In this document: piece by piece, positions 7,617 through 15,685 of the stretch
Position numbering within the stretch: the first letter of the stretch is position 1
Layout: every line of letters begins with the position of its first letter
NCBI GenBank assembly: GCA_046594215.1
Contig: JBKJPX010000027.1
Coordinates: forward strand, 7,184-71,183
Source of the DNA: Panacagrimonas sp046594215
GTDB lineage: Bacteria > Pseudomonadota > Gammaproteobacteria > Nevskiales > Nevskiaceae
DNA length: 64,000 nt
Reading direction: 5' to 3'
Made by a program: the position numbers and the translations under genes
The notes under the pieces: generated by a model
Databases searched by the model: none
The model's input: only the letters and a program-made list of their open reading frames with translations
Told to the model about the DNA's origin: nothing

Positions 7617-8083
7617 ACCATCCAGGGCGTCAGGGCGTAGGTGCCGCTCTGGGAGTAGTCATGCGCACCGCCGGCGGGGCACTTGCTCATCAGCGGCTTG
7701 TAGCCCATCTCCTCGCATTTACGGCACCAGCGGAAGCCATCGACGCTTATGCCCGCGATCCTGACGTGGTGGAAGAAATCGCCCTGGTAGAAGGCCAGGT
7801 TCGCGGAGCCCGAGTGCGCCCCGCCCCAGCTGCAGACGCCCTGGGTCGCGTTTCCTCCGAAGTAGACGCACTTGCAGCGCGAGCACCATTTCCAGCCGCT
7901 CTGCAGGTTCGGAAGCGCGAGGGTCTTGGCGTCCACCATCATCAGCGCCGTAGAGCCCGGCGTATGGGGCGTCTCGCCCACCGCACACCGGTCCGGTGTT
8001 CCTTTCATGATTCCGTAGACCGTTGCGCACTTCATGCAGATGCGCCATCCGCTGCTTGCAGTGATGATGATCGTGGCCGAGAT
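7613..8083 (-). CDS. Protein of three tandem CxxC...C...H zinc-ribbon-like repeats, unknown function
   Basis: The minus-strand product has three copies of one repeat unit of about 40 residues. The units begin GWRICMKC, GWKWCSRC and GFRWCRKC. Each continues with a glycine-rich stretch, a further Cys and a His, as in KCPAGGAHDYSQSGTY. Two CxxC cysteines plus a later Cys and His per repeat suggest one metal site each. Similar tandem repeats occur in secreted or lectin-linked proteins of actinobacteria and myxobacteria as I recall them, but I know of no established function. No signal peptide is visible. The start is unusual: a strong GGGAG lies 7 bases before an ATC at 8083-8081 and no ATG fits. 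A TTG near 8174 is the alternative. Coordinates assume ATC, giving 156 residues. Confidence 0.6.
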   Translation of the reverse strand: MSATIIITASSGWRICMKCATVYGIMKGTPDRCAVGETPHTPGSTALMMVDAKTLALPNLQSGWKWCSRCKCVYFGGNATQGVCSWGGAHSGSANLAFYQGDFFHHVRIAGISVDGFRWCRKCEEMGYKPLMSKCPAGGAHDYSQSGTYALTPWMV

Positions 8084-8412
8084 GTTCCTGCTCCCTGGTT
8101 GTCGTGGGTGGTCGTACCCGCCGGCGGCCGTGCAAGCCCCGGCACGGTGAGCGTCTGCGCGAACCGCCAAACGGCGACGCTTGCGCCTTTTCAGTGCCTG
8201 CGGGCCCACGGCGATCAGACCACCCCTCGCCGGCGCGGGCAACGAGAGCGCGTGCTTTGCATCACACCCTTCGCGGATGCGCAAGACGGAAAGCGGCGGC
8301 CGGTCGCGGCGCCGCGCGGAACCCCAAGCGGCGGCGAGGCGCCAGGGGCCGCCTGTCGGACCTCCCATTCACGGTGCTATCCTGAACCCGAGATTGTGTA
8401 GGTAAGCCCCCC
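8084..8412. other. Divergent intergenic region of 329 bases
   Basis: No gene is supported between the zinc-repeat gene (minus) and the small secreted-protein gene (plus). Frames here are open only because of high GC. A candidate extended -10 for the plus gene lies near 8378. Upstream codons of the zinc-repeat frame extend into this region but do not look conserved. Confidence 0.55.
8375..8383 (+). promoter_or_regulatory. Candidate extended -10 promoter element
   Basis: TGCTATCCT combines the TGn extension with a TATCCT hexamer, 30 bases before the ATG at 8413. It is nearly identical to the element at 4289-4297, which strengthens both calls. Confidence 0.4.
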
Positions 8413-8784
8413 ATGCGCCTGAAAATTATCGTCGCCGCCGCTGTCCTGTCCTCGCTGCCGGTGCTGGGCCAGGCCCAGGAGGCGCCGGAGGTGATTGTGG
8501 TGACCCAAGCCTCCGGTCCCGCCACCAGCACCCTTCCCTCGTCCGCCTCGGGACTGCCTCACAAGGGCATGACCAAGGTCAGCGTGACGCACGACTTCGG
8601 CCAACCCACGCTCAGGCACGCCACGGTCGGTGGCGGTTCGCCGCACCAGCCGCCGATCACGCGATGGGACTATGACGGCTTCTCCGTGTTCTTCGAGAAC
8701 GATCACGTCGTCGACGCGGTGCAGCGCGGCAACCCCGCGCCGATTGCGGTGTACGACGGCCTTGCAGGCGGTCCGCCGCGCTGA
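8413..8784 (+). CDS. Small secreted protein of unknown function
   Basis: A Sec signal peptide (about residues 1-22, cut after GQAQ) precedes a mature protein of about 100 residues. The mature part has a serine/threonine-rich linker and then a compact domain containing GMTKVSVTHDFGQP, GGGSPHQPPITRWDYDGF and FFENDHVVDAV. This pattern suggests the small BamE/SmpA-like fold, in which a Gly-Met-Thr helix precedes beta strands, but that is an inference from pattern and not a family assignment. It should reside in the periplasm. It stands alone between an upstream promoter candidate and a strong intrinsic terminator, so it is probably a single-gene transcript. Confidence 0.75.
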   Translation: MRLKIIVAAAVLSSLPVLGQAQEAPEVIVVTQASGPATSTLPSSASGLPHKGMTKVSVTHDFGQPTLRHATVGGGSPHQPPITRWDYDGFSVFFENDHVVDAVQRGNPAPIAVYDGLAGGPPR

Positions 8785-8813
8785 AGTAACGAAGGGCTGA
8801 CCCGCGACTCGCA

Positions 8814-8846
8814 GCCTCGACGGTCTTCGACCGTCGAGGCTTTCTC
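8814..8846 (+). terminator. Strong rho-independent terminator
   Basis: An 11-bp perfect stem (GCCTCGACGGT pairing with ACCGTCGAGGC) with a CTTCG loop is followed by TTTCTC. It lies 30 bases after the secreted-protein stop and just before the agmatine deiminase gene. Confidence 0.85.
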
Positions 8847-8863
8847 ATTTACGACGACCCCTC

Positions 8864-9883
8864 ATGACCGATTTCCTTCTGCCCGAGTGGGCGCCGCAGT
8901 CCGCGGTGATGCTGACCTGGCCACGCGCCGACGGTGACTTCGCGAAGCACTTCGCGCCCGTCGAGGAAAATTTCCTGCGCATCGCCTCGGCGATCAGCCG
9001 CTACGAGCCGGTGCACATCAACTACGCACTCGAGCCGGCGCCGCTGCTGAAGCGGCTGGCCGCCGCAGGCGCGTCGGTCGATCGCATCCGCGTGCTGCGC
9101 GTGGCATCCGACGACGTCTGGGCGCGCGATCACGGCCCGGTCACGGTGCTGCGCGACGGTCACCTGCTGCACCTCGACTTCGGCTTCAACGGCTGGGGCG
9201 GCAAGTTCGAGGCAACCCACGACGATGCGCTGACGCGCGAGCTCGCGAAGCTCGGCGCCTGGAGCGCCCCGGTCGAGACGCAGGATTTCATCCTGGAAGG
9301 CGGCGCCATCGAGGTCGACGGCGAAGGGACCTTGCTGACGACCGAGCGCTGCCTGCTCGCGCCCACGCGCAACCCGCATCTCGACCGGGCTGGCATCGAG
9401 GCCTTCCTCAAACCGCGCCTGGGCGTGAGCCGCGTGTTGTGGCTCAAGCACGGCGACCTGCTCGGCGACGACACCGACGGGCACATCGATACGGTCGCTC
9501 GCTTCTGCGACCCGCACACGATCGCCTACCAGGGCTGCCACGACCGCAGCGATCCGCACTACCCGGATCTGGCGGCGATGCAGGAAGAGCTGTGCGCGTT
9601 CCGCACCTTCGACGGCAAGCCCTATCGCCTCGTGCCCCTGCCGCTGCCCGCCCCGATGCACGACGACGACGGCAAGCGCCTGCCCGCGGGCTACGCGAAC
9701 TTTCTGATCGTCAACGGCGCGGTGCTGGTGCCGGTCTACGGCGCACCGCAGGACGAGTTGGCGCTCGCCGCGCTGCGTCCCTGCTTTCCGGGTCGCGAGG
9801 TCGTCGGCGTGGATTGCAGCTGGCTGATCCAGCAGTACGGCAGCCTCCACTGCGTGACGATGCAGATCCCTTCTTTTCCATAG
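8864..9883 (+). CDS. aguA: Agmatine deiminase
   Basis: This 339-residue enzyme of the guanidino-group-modifying (peptidylarginine deiminase-type) superfamily converts agmatine to N-carbamoylputrescine, a step from arginine to putrescine. Signature segments are DDVWARDHGPV (Asp84, Asp89, His90 region), EGGAIEVDGEGTLLTTERC, and DTDGHIDTVARF with the active-site histidine. The nucleophilic cysteine is in GSLHCVTMQIP (Cys330). The usual partner, N-carbamoylputrescine amidase (aguB), is not adjacent. The start ATG is 18 bases after the terminator of the preceding gene, so the promoter must overlap that hairpin or the leader must be very short. Confidence 0.93.
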   Translation: MTDFLLPEWAPQSAVMLTWPRADGDFAKHFAPVEENFLRIASAISRYEPVHINYALEPAPLLKRLAAAGASVDRIRVLRVASDDVWARDHGPVTVLRDGHLLHLDFGFNGWGGKFEATHDDALTRELAKLGAWSAPVETQDFILEGGAIEVDGEGTLLTTERCLLAPTRNPHLDRAGIEAFLKPRLGVSRVLWLKHGDLLGDDTDGHIDTVARFCDPHTIAYQGCHDRSDPHYPDLAAMQEELCAFRTFDGKPYRLVPLPLPAPMHDDDGKRLPAGYANFLIVNGAVLVPVYGAPQDELALAALRPCFPGREVVGVDCSWLIQQYGSLHCVTMQIPSFP

Positions 9884-9901
9884 CCTCCGCCGCGCCGCGC
9901 C

Positions 9902-10555
9902 TCACTCCTCCAGCACGTGCGCCAGCCGCACGAAGTGCCATTCCGGGTTGAAGTAGATCGTGACCGCCACGCCCGATTCATCCGTGGCCAGGATCGCGTC
10001 CAGTCGCCTCTTGCCCTGCACGACGGCCTTCTCCTTCTTCTTGAGACCCATTCGGCGAAGGACCGCGTACTCCTCGCCCACCGAGATCGTCTCGATCGCA
10101 GTCTCCGGTGACCTGCCGTTGCCGCTGGCCAGCGCCGATTCGGTCAGGCCCGTGAACCAACGCTTGTCGATGTCGGAATTCTCGCGGTCGCCCTGCTCGG
10201 CGAAAGCGGCAACGGCCCATAAGTGGAGCTGCGCGTCCACCGGGCACTCGGTCAGCCACTGGCGCGCCAGGGTCGATGCGCCGACGAAGTCACGCTGGTC
10301 CATCAGCGCCATGAACGCCTTTCCCGAGTGGCCGGATTCGCAACGCCGCGCGAAGTCGGCGCGGCGCGCGTAGGCGGCTCGAAGCTCGTCGAATTTTTCG
10401 GGCTTGGAAAGATCGACCACCGGGGGCGCAACGCTGGCCGCCGTGAGCTTGGGCCTCGGCGCGGGCGCGGGCGCGGGCTTGCGCGCGGCCGACACGGAGC
10501 CCGTGGCCAGGAGCATCGCCGCCGCCGCGCAAAACAAGGTGAATCCGCATTTCAT
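9902..10555 (-). CDS. DUF4919 family secreted protein
   Basis: The 217-residue product begins with a signal peptide (MKCGFTLFCAAAAMLLATG). A proline/alanine-rich linker then leads to a domain with the DUF4919 landmarks: ETAIETISVGEEYAVLRRMG, then IYFNPEWHF near the C-terminus. The family's function is not established, and the protein is expected to be periplasmic. The start at 10555 is chosen because it begins the signal peptide and has a purine-rich GAGAGAAG just before it; an ATG ten codons upstream would spoil the signal sequence. It lies downstream of radA on the same strand, 61 bases away, and converges with aguA. Confidence 0.75.
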   Translation of the reverse strand: MKCGFTLFCAAAAMLLATGSVSAARKPAPAPAPRPKLTAASVAPPVVDLSKPEKFDELRAAYARRADFARRCESGHSGKAFMALMDQRDFVGASTLARQWLTECPVDAQLHLWAVAAFAEQGDRENSDIDKRWFTGLTESALASGNGRSPETAIETISVGEEYAVLRRMGLKKKEKAVVQGKRRLDAILATDESGVAVTIYFNPEWHFVRLAHVLEE

Positions 10556-10616
10556 CTTCTCTCGATCTCCGTTGATCGTCGTCACCCGAGCTTCCGTGCC
10601 CCGCTGAGCGGCGCCC

Positions 10617-11972
10617 TCAGCCGGCGAAGGCGATGGCGTGGTCCAGCCGCCCCACCGCCATGACCTCGATATCCAGTTTCACGCTCTTGCGCGGCTTGTT
10701 CGCCTCCGGCACGAGCGCCCGCTTGAAGCCCTGCTTGGCCGCTTCAACGAGCCGCTCCTCGCCACCCTGCACCGGCCGGATTTCACCGGCCAGGCCCACC
10801 TCGCCGAACACGACCAGATCCTGTGGCAGCGGCCGGCCGCGGAAACTCGACAGCGCCGCCAGCAGCAGGGGCAGATCGGCCGCGGGCTCGGTGATGCGCA
10901 TGCCACCGACCACGTTCACGAACACGTCCTGGTCGCCCAGCGCGATGCCGCCGTGGCGGTGCAGCACGGCCAGCAGCATGTTCAGGCGATTGCCTTCCAG
11001 GCCCAGCGCGACGCGGCGCGGGTTGCCGATGATCGAGCGATCGACCAGGGCCTGCACTTCCACCAGCAGCGGCCGCGAGCCCTGGCGCGTCACCGTGATC
11101 ACGCTGCCGGGCACCGGCGCCTCGTGGCGCGATAGGAACAGGGCCGACGGATTGCTCACCTCCTTGAGGCCGCCGTCGGTCATGGCGAACACGCCGAGCT
11201 CGTTGACCGCGCCGAAGCGGTTCTTCACGGCCCGGATGAGACGAAAGCGCGAACCGGGGTCGTGCTCGAAGTACAGGACGGTATCGACCATGTGCTCGAG
11301 CACGCGCGGACCGGCGATGGCGCCCTCCTTGGTCACGTGCCCGACCAGGATCACGGTGGTGCCGCTGGCCTTGGCGTAGCGAACGAGCTGGGCCGAGCAC
11401 TCGCGCAGCTGGGACACCGAGCCGGGCGCCGAATCCAGCGAATCGGTGTACAGGGTCTGGATCGAATCGATGACCACCAGCCCGGGCCGGGTCGCGGCCA
11501 CGGTGGCCAGGATCGATTCGATCGCGGTCTCGGCCAGGGCCGGCAGGTCGACACGGGGCAGGCCGAGTCGCTGCGCGCGCATGGCCACCTGCGACAGCGA
11601 CTCCTCGCCGGTCACGTAGAGGGTGTCGAGCCGACCCTCGACCGCGGCCAGCAATTGCAGCAGCAGTGTGGACTTGCCGATGCCGGGATCTCCGCCGATC
11701 AGGATCACGGCCCCGCGCACCAGCCCGCCGCCGAGCACCCGGTCCATCTCGTCCAGTCCCGAAGGGACGCGCGGTGCGGATTCCGCGTCGACCTCGTTGA
11801 GCCGGCGCACCGAGCCCACGTTGGCGGCCGCCGGGCGGCCGCCGCCCCGCGGCCCGCTGAGGGTGGATTCGACCAGCGTATTCCAGGCCCCGCAGTCCGC
11901 ACACTGCCCGGCCCATTTGGACGCCGCCGCGCCGCAGTTCTGGCACACGTAGGCGGTCTTGGTCTTGGCCAT
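10617..11972 (-). CDS. radA: DNA repair protein RadA (Sms)
   Basis: This 451-residue hexameric RecA-like helicase helps branch migration during recombination and processing of stalled forks. The N-terminal zinc finger has four cysteines (Cys10, 13, 24, 27). Walker A is GGDPGIGKST (about 93-102), the family-specific KNRFG motif is in RAVKNRFGAVNELGVF, and the C-terminal third is the Lon-protease-like domain. The start at 11972 (MAKTKTAYVCQNC) is standard; the longer frame to 12029 adds residues not found in the family. The gene is divergent from the kinase gene at 12061 with only 88 bases between the starts. Confidence 0.96.
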   Translation of the reverse strand: MAKTKTAYVCQNCGAAASKWAGQCADCGAWNTLVESTLSGPRGGGRPAAANVGSVRRLNEVDAESAPRVPSGLDEMDRVLGGGLVRGAVILIGGDPGIGKSTLLLQLLAAVEGRLDTLYVTGEESLSQVAMRAQRLGLPRVDLPALAETAIESILATVAATRPGLVVIDSIQTLYTDSLDSAPGSVSQLRECSAQLVRYAKASGTTVILVGHVTKEGAIAGPRVLEHMVDTVLYFEHDPGSRFRLIRAVKNRFGAVNELGVFAMTDGGLKEVSNPSALFLSRHEAPVPGSVITVTRQGSRPLLVEVQALVDRSIIGNPRRVALGLEGNRLNMLLAVLHRHGGIALGDQDVFVNVVGGMRITEPAADLPLLLAALSSFRGRPLPQDLVVFGEVGLAGEIRPVQGGEERLVEAAKQGFKRALVPEANKPRKSVKLDIEVMAVGRLDHAIAFAG

Positions 11973-12060
11973 GAAGTTCCTGAACTGTGTTTCGTAAGGG
12001 CCTGAAAACCACGCTAGTATCACCCGCACAACGCGATCAGGGTTCGCGCGGGGGGACTAG

Positions 12061-14799
12061 GTGAAGCAAGGGTTCTGGACCAAGGACTGGTTTGCCGCGC
12101 TCGCATTCTCCGCGGCCTTCGTGCTGCTGGCCTACGCGGTCGTGCCCGAGAGCTTCCAATCGCTCGAGCGATACACCTACGACATGGGCGTGCGCGCCAA
12201 TCCGCGCAATCCGTCCGACAAGATCGTGATCGTCGCCATCGACGACGACAGCATCGCGAAGATCGGGCGCTATCCCTGGCCGCGCCTGGTGCACGCGCAG
12301 ATGCTCGATCGCCTGCGCGAAGCCGGCGCCAAGGTGGTCACCAGCGCCATCTTCTTTTCCGAGTCGCAGGACGAGCCGGGACTCGCGGCCCTCAACGAGC
12401 TGTCGACGTATCTCGCGCAATCGCCGCTGACGCAGATGATGCCGGCCGAGATCGACTCGCTGGGCAAGCAGGTGGCCGACGTCGAGGCCCTGCGCAAGCG
12501 GCTCGACACCGCGCTCGCGCCGGTGAATCCAGCCGATGCCAGCCTGCCCAGGCCGCCCCCGCCGCCGGACCTCAAGGCGATGCAGGACCTGGGCAAGCTC
12601 TGGTCGGACCTGTCGCTGGCGTCGCGCTACTCCGGCGAGATGGCCGCACTCAAGGACAAGCTCGATACCGCGCGCAGCCGCCTCTCGGCGGACGATTCGC
12701 TGGGCGTCGCGATGCACGCCTACGGCAGCAACCTGCTGCCGATCAACTTCAAGCAGGGCCGTCCGCATGGAAACCCGGATTCGCCGCTGCCCACCTACGT
12801 CAGCCGTTTCGCGCTCACCAATCTGCACGACGATGTGGATGCCGTCGCCACCGGCGGCCTGCCCATGCCGGTGATCGAAGCGGAGCTCCCGCTGCCCAAC
12901 CTGGGCGAGGCTGCCGCCGGCCTGGGCTACCTGCTGTTCCCGCTGGACAGCGACGGCGTGCTGCGCGTCGAGCCGCTGGCGGTGCAGTACTACAACGACC
13001 TGTATCCCTCTCTGAGCCTGATGACCGCTGCGCGTGCGCTGAACATCAAGCCGGAGGAGATCGAGGTGAAGCTCGGCGAAGGCGTGCGCCTGGGCGGCGT
13101 GATGCTGGAGACCTCGCCCTACCTCGAGATGCGTACGCACTTCTACGGCGACGTGAACGGCCGCCCGCCGTTCCCCGTGTACTCGTTCTACGACGTGCGC
13201 GAAGGCAAGGTCCAGAAGGGCGCGCTGAAGGACAAGATCGTGCTCATCGGCGCGACCGCCACGGGCCTGGGCGATTCGCTGGCCACGCCCGTGGCCGCGA
13301 GCATGCCGCCGGTGATGGTGCTGGCGCACTCGGTGTCCAGCATCCTGCAGGGACACTTCTTCGTCGAACCGAGCTGGGGCACGATCGTCAGCGGGCTGGT
13401 GCTGGCGCTGGCCATCGCCTACCTCGCGCTGCTGATGCCGGCGCTGACGCCCGCCATCGGCTTCGGGGTCAGCGCGGGCCTCGCGGCCGTGATCCTGCTC
13501 ACCGAGTTCTACCTGCTCTCGGCCAGCGCGATCTGGGTGCAGCTGACGGTGCCGGCGCTGCTGCTGGTGCTCGGCCACCTGTTCATGACGGTCAAGAAGC
13601 TGCGCCTGACGGAGAAGCTGCGCGGCGCCAGCGACGCCGAGGGCTCGGAGTCGAACAAGATGCTGGGCCTGGCCTTCCAGGGCCAGGGCCAGCTCGACAT
13701 GGCCTTCGAGAAGTTCAAGCGCGTGCAGCCGGTGGACGATCGCCTGCTGGATCTGCTCTACAACCTCGCGCTGGATTTCGAGCGCAAGCGTCAGTTCAAC
13801 AAGGCAGAGAGCGTGTACCAGTACATCGGCTCGAAGAACAAGACCTTCCGCGACGTCGGCACCAAGCAGATCCGCGCGAAGAAGCTGTCCGAAACCGTGA
13901 TCCTGGGAACCGGCATGGGTGCGCAGACACAGGACGGAACCTTGATCATGTCCGGCTCCGGCGAGATCGAGAAGCCGATGCTCGGCCGCTACCAGGTCGA
14001 GAAGGAACTGGGCAAGGGCGCGATGGGCGTGGTGTACCTGGGCAAGGATCCGAAGATCGGCCGCATGGTGGCGATCAAGACGATGGCCCTGTCCAACGAC
14101 TTCGCCTCGGACGACGTCGCCGAGGTCAAGGCGCGCTTCTTCCGGGAAGCCGAGGCCGCGGGAAATCTGTCGCACCCGCATATCGTGCAGATCTTCGATG
14201 CCGGCGAGGAACACGACCTCGCCTACATCGCGATGGAGTTCATCAAGGGTTACGACCTCGTACGCCACACCAAGGCCGCGGCCCTGCTGCCGGTCAAGGA
14301 CGCGCTCAAGTACATCGCAGACGCCGCCGACGCGCTCGATTACGCGCACGCGCGCAACGTCGTGCACCGCGACATCAAGCCTGCCAACCTGATGCTCGTC
14401 GACGAGACCAAGACGATCAAGGTCACGGACTTCGGCGTGGCGCGCATCACCGACGCCAGCAAGACCAAGACGGGCATGGTGCTGGGCACGCCGAGCTACA
14501 TGAGCCCCGAGCAGCTCTCGGGCAAGAAGGTGGACGGTCGCTCGGACCTGTTCTCGCTCGGCGTCACCGCCTACCAGCTCCTGACCGGGTCGCTGCCCTT
14601 CCAGGCCGAGTCCATGGCCACCCTGATGTTCAAGATCGCCAACGAGCCGCAGGTGCCGATCACCACGGTCCGCCCCGACCTGCCAGTCGAGCTCAACGCG
14701 ATCATCGAGAAGGTTCTGCAGAAGCACTACGACCTGCGGTACGCGCGCGGTGGCGAATTCGCGCGCGACCTGCGCGCTGTGCTGGCCGGCCTGGCCTGA
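12061..14799 (+). CDS. CHASE2 sensor Ser/Thr protein kinase with TPR-like segment
   Basis: The 912-residue transmembrane kinase has one N-terminal helix (about 11-30), then a large extracytoplasmic CHASE2 domain to about residue 430 (DKIVIVAIDDDSIAKIGRYPW; KDKIVLIGATATGLGD). Three closely spaced helices follow (about 440-515), then a helical TPR-like stretch (about 540-600) and a Hanks-type kinase from about 640. Catalytic features are complete: glycine loop GKGAMGVVYLG, Lys673 in VAIK, HRDIKPANL (Asp771), DFGVAR (Asp790) and SYMSPEQ. The sensed signal is unknown. The start is GTG at 12061 behind a GGGGGGA ribosome-binding site. A PP2C phosphatase and an FHA protein follow closely, forming one signalling operon. 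Confidence 0.93.
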   Translation: MKQGFWTKDWFAALAFSAAFVLLAYAVVPESFQSLERYTYDMGVRANPRNPSDKIVIVAIDDDSIAKIGRYPWPRLVHAQMLDRLREAGAKVVTSAIFFSESQDEPGLAALNELSTYLAQSPLTQMMPAEIDSLGKQVADVEALRKRLDTALAPVNPADASLPRPPPPPDLKAMQDLGKLWSDLSLASRYSGEMAALKDKLDTARSRLSADDSLGVAMHAYGSNLLPINFKQGRPHGNPDSPLPTYVSRFALTNLHDDVDAVATGGLPMPVIEAELPLPNLGEAAAGLGYLLFPLDSDGVLRVEPLAVQYYNDLYPSLSLMTAARALNIKPEEIEVKLGEGVRLGGVMLETSPYLEMRTHFYGDVNGRPPFPVYSFYDVREGKVQKGALKDKIVLIGATATGLGDSLATPVAASMPPVMVLAHSVSSILQGHFFVEPSWGTIVSGLVLALAIAYLALLMPALTPAIGFGVSAGLAAVILLTEFYLLSASAIWVQLTVPALLLVLGHLFMTVKKLRLTEKLRGASDAEGSESNKMLGLAFQGQGQLDMAFEKFKRVQPVDDRLLDLLYNLALDFERKRQFNKAESVYQYIGSKNKTFRDVGTKQIRAKKLSETVILGTGMGAQTQDGTLIMSGSGEIEKPMLGRYQVEKELGKGAMGVVYLGKDPKIGRMVAIKTMALSNDFASDDVAEVKARFFREAEAAGNLSHPHIVQIFDAGEEHDLAYIAMEFIKGYDLVRHTKAAALLPVKDALKYIADAADALDYAHARNVVHRDIKPANLMLVDETKTIKVTDFGVARITDASKTKTGMVLGTPSYMSPEQLSGKKVDGRSDLFSLGVTAYQLLTGSLPFQAESMATLMFKIANEPQVPITTVRPDLPVELNAIIEKVLQKHYDLRYARGGEFARDLRAVLAGLA

Positions 14800-14818
14800 A
14801 GAAGGAAAGCACTCCGCC

Positions 14819-15643
14819 ATGGCCCTCAAGGACAAGGTCACCACCGCCCTGATCACGGACATGGGCCGAGTGCGCACCAACAACGAGGATGCCATCGCGG
14901 AGGATCGCGACCTCGGCCTGCTGGTGCTCGCGGACGGCATGGGTGGCTACAACGCAGGCGAGGTCGCCAGCGGCATCGCCACCAAGACCATCCCTGAAGT
15001 CGTGCGCCGCGAATTCAAATCGCTGCCGCGTGGCGAGGCGCCGCCCGAGCGCGGCAGCTATTCGCCGCACGCGCTGCTGCTGAAGAAGGCGGTGGAGGAA
15101 GCGCACACCACGATCTATGAGGCTGCGCAGTCGCAGCCGCAGTGCGCCGGCATGGGCACGACCGTGGTCGTCGTGCTGCTGCACGACGATCGCATGAGCA
15201 TCGCCCACGTCGGGGACTCGCGCCTCTACCGCTACCGTTTCAGCAAGCTGCAGCAGGTCACCCGGGATCATTCCTTGCAGGAGGAAATGATCGCCAAGGG
15301 CCACTACACCCGCGAGGAGGCGGCGATGATGGTTCGCAAGAACATCGTCACCCGCGCCATGGGCGTGGAGCCAGCGGTCAACGTGGAGCTCAACGAGTCG
15401 GCGGTCGAGGTCGGCGACACCCTGCTCCTCTGCTCCGACGGGCTCACCGACATGGTGACCGACGAACAGATCGGCATAAGCTTGCGGCGAAACGGGGACG
15501 ACCTCCAGGGCGCCGCGAAGGATCTGGTCCAGCAGGCCCTCCAAGGCGGCGGCAAGGACAATGTCTCCGTGATCCTTGCGCGCGTCGATCAGTCCTTCGC
15601 CCGCGTCAGGCCCTGGTACCGACACCTGCTGGACTGGCTCTAA
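14819..15643 (+). CDS. PP2C-type Ser/Thr protein phosphatase
   Basis: This 274-residue metal-dependent phosphatase has the standard motifs in order: RTNNEDAIAEDRDLGLLVLADGMGG is interrupted nowhere (metal ligands Glu23, Asp24, Asp39), then GTTVVVVLLHDD, HVGDSRLYRYR, CSDGLTDMVTDEQ and GGKDNVSVIL. It starts 19 bases after the kinase stop with GAAGGAAAG upstream. By analogy with known kinase/phosphatase pairs it should reverse phosphorylation by the adjacent kinase. A C-terminal tail (PWYRHLLDWL) extends past the catalytic fold. It is cytoplasmic, with no membrane segment. Confidence 0.93.
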   Translation: MALKDKVTTALITDMGRVRTNNEDAIAEDRDLGLLVLADGMGGYNAGEVASGIATKTIPEVVRREFKSLPRGEAPPERGSYSPHALLLKKAVEEAHTTIYEAAQSQPQCAGMGTTVVVVLLHDDRMSIAHVGDSRLYRYRFSKLQQVTRDHSLQEEMIAKGHYTREEAAMMVRKNIVTRAMGVEPAVNVELNESAVEVGDTLLLCSDGLTDMVTDEQIGISLRRNGDDLQGAAKDLVQQALQGGGKDNVSVILARVDQSFARVRPWYRHLLDWL

Positions 15644-15685
15644 ACGCTACGCGCCACACCAACGAACACGGAAGGAACTACGCGA

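Noticed and set aside
7661..8401. 246-residue plus-strand frame over the zinc-repeat gene
   Set aside because: It lacks domain features, whereas the minus strand encodes three regular Cys/His repeats.
12037..14940. 967-residue open frame antisense to the kinase gene
   Set aside because: Composition is His/Arg/Gln/Val-rich shadow coding typical of the reverse frame in GC-rich DNA. It has no domain, and the plus-strand kinase has every expected motif.
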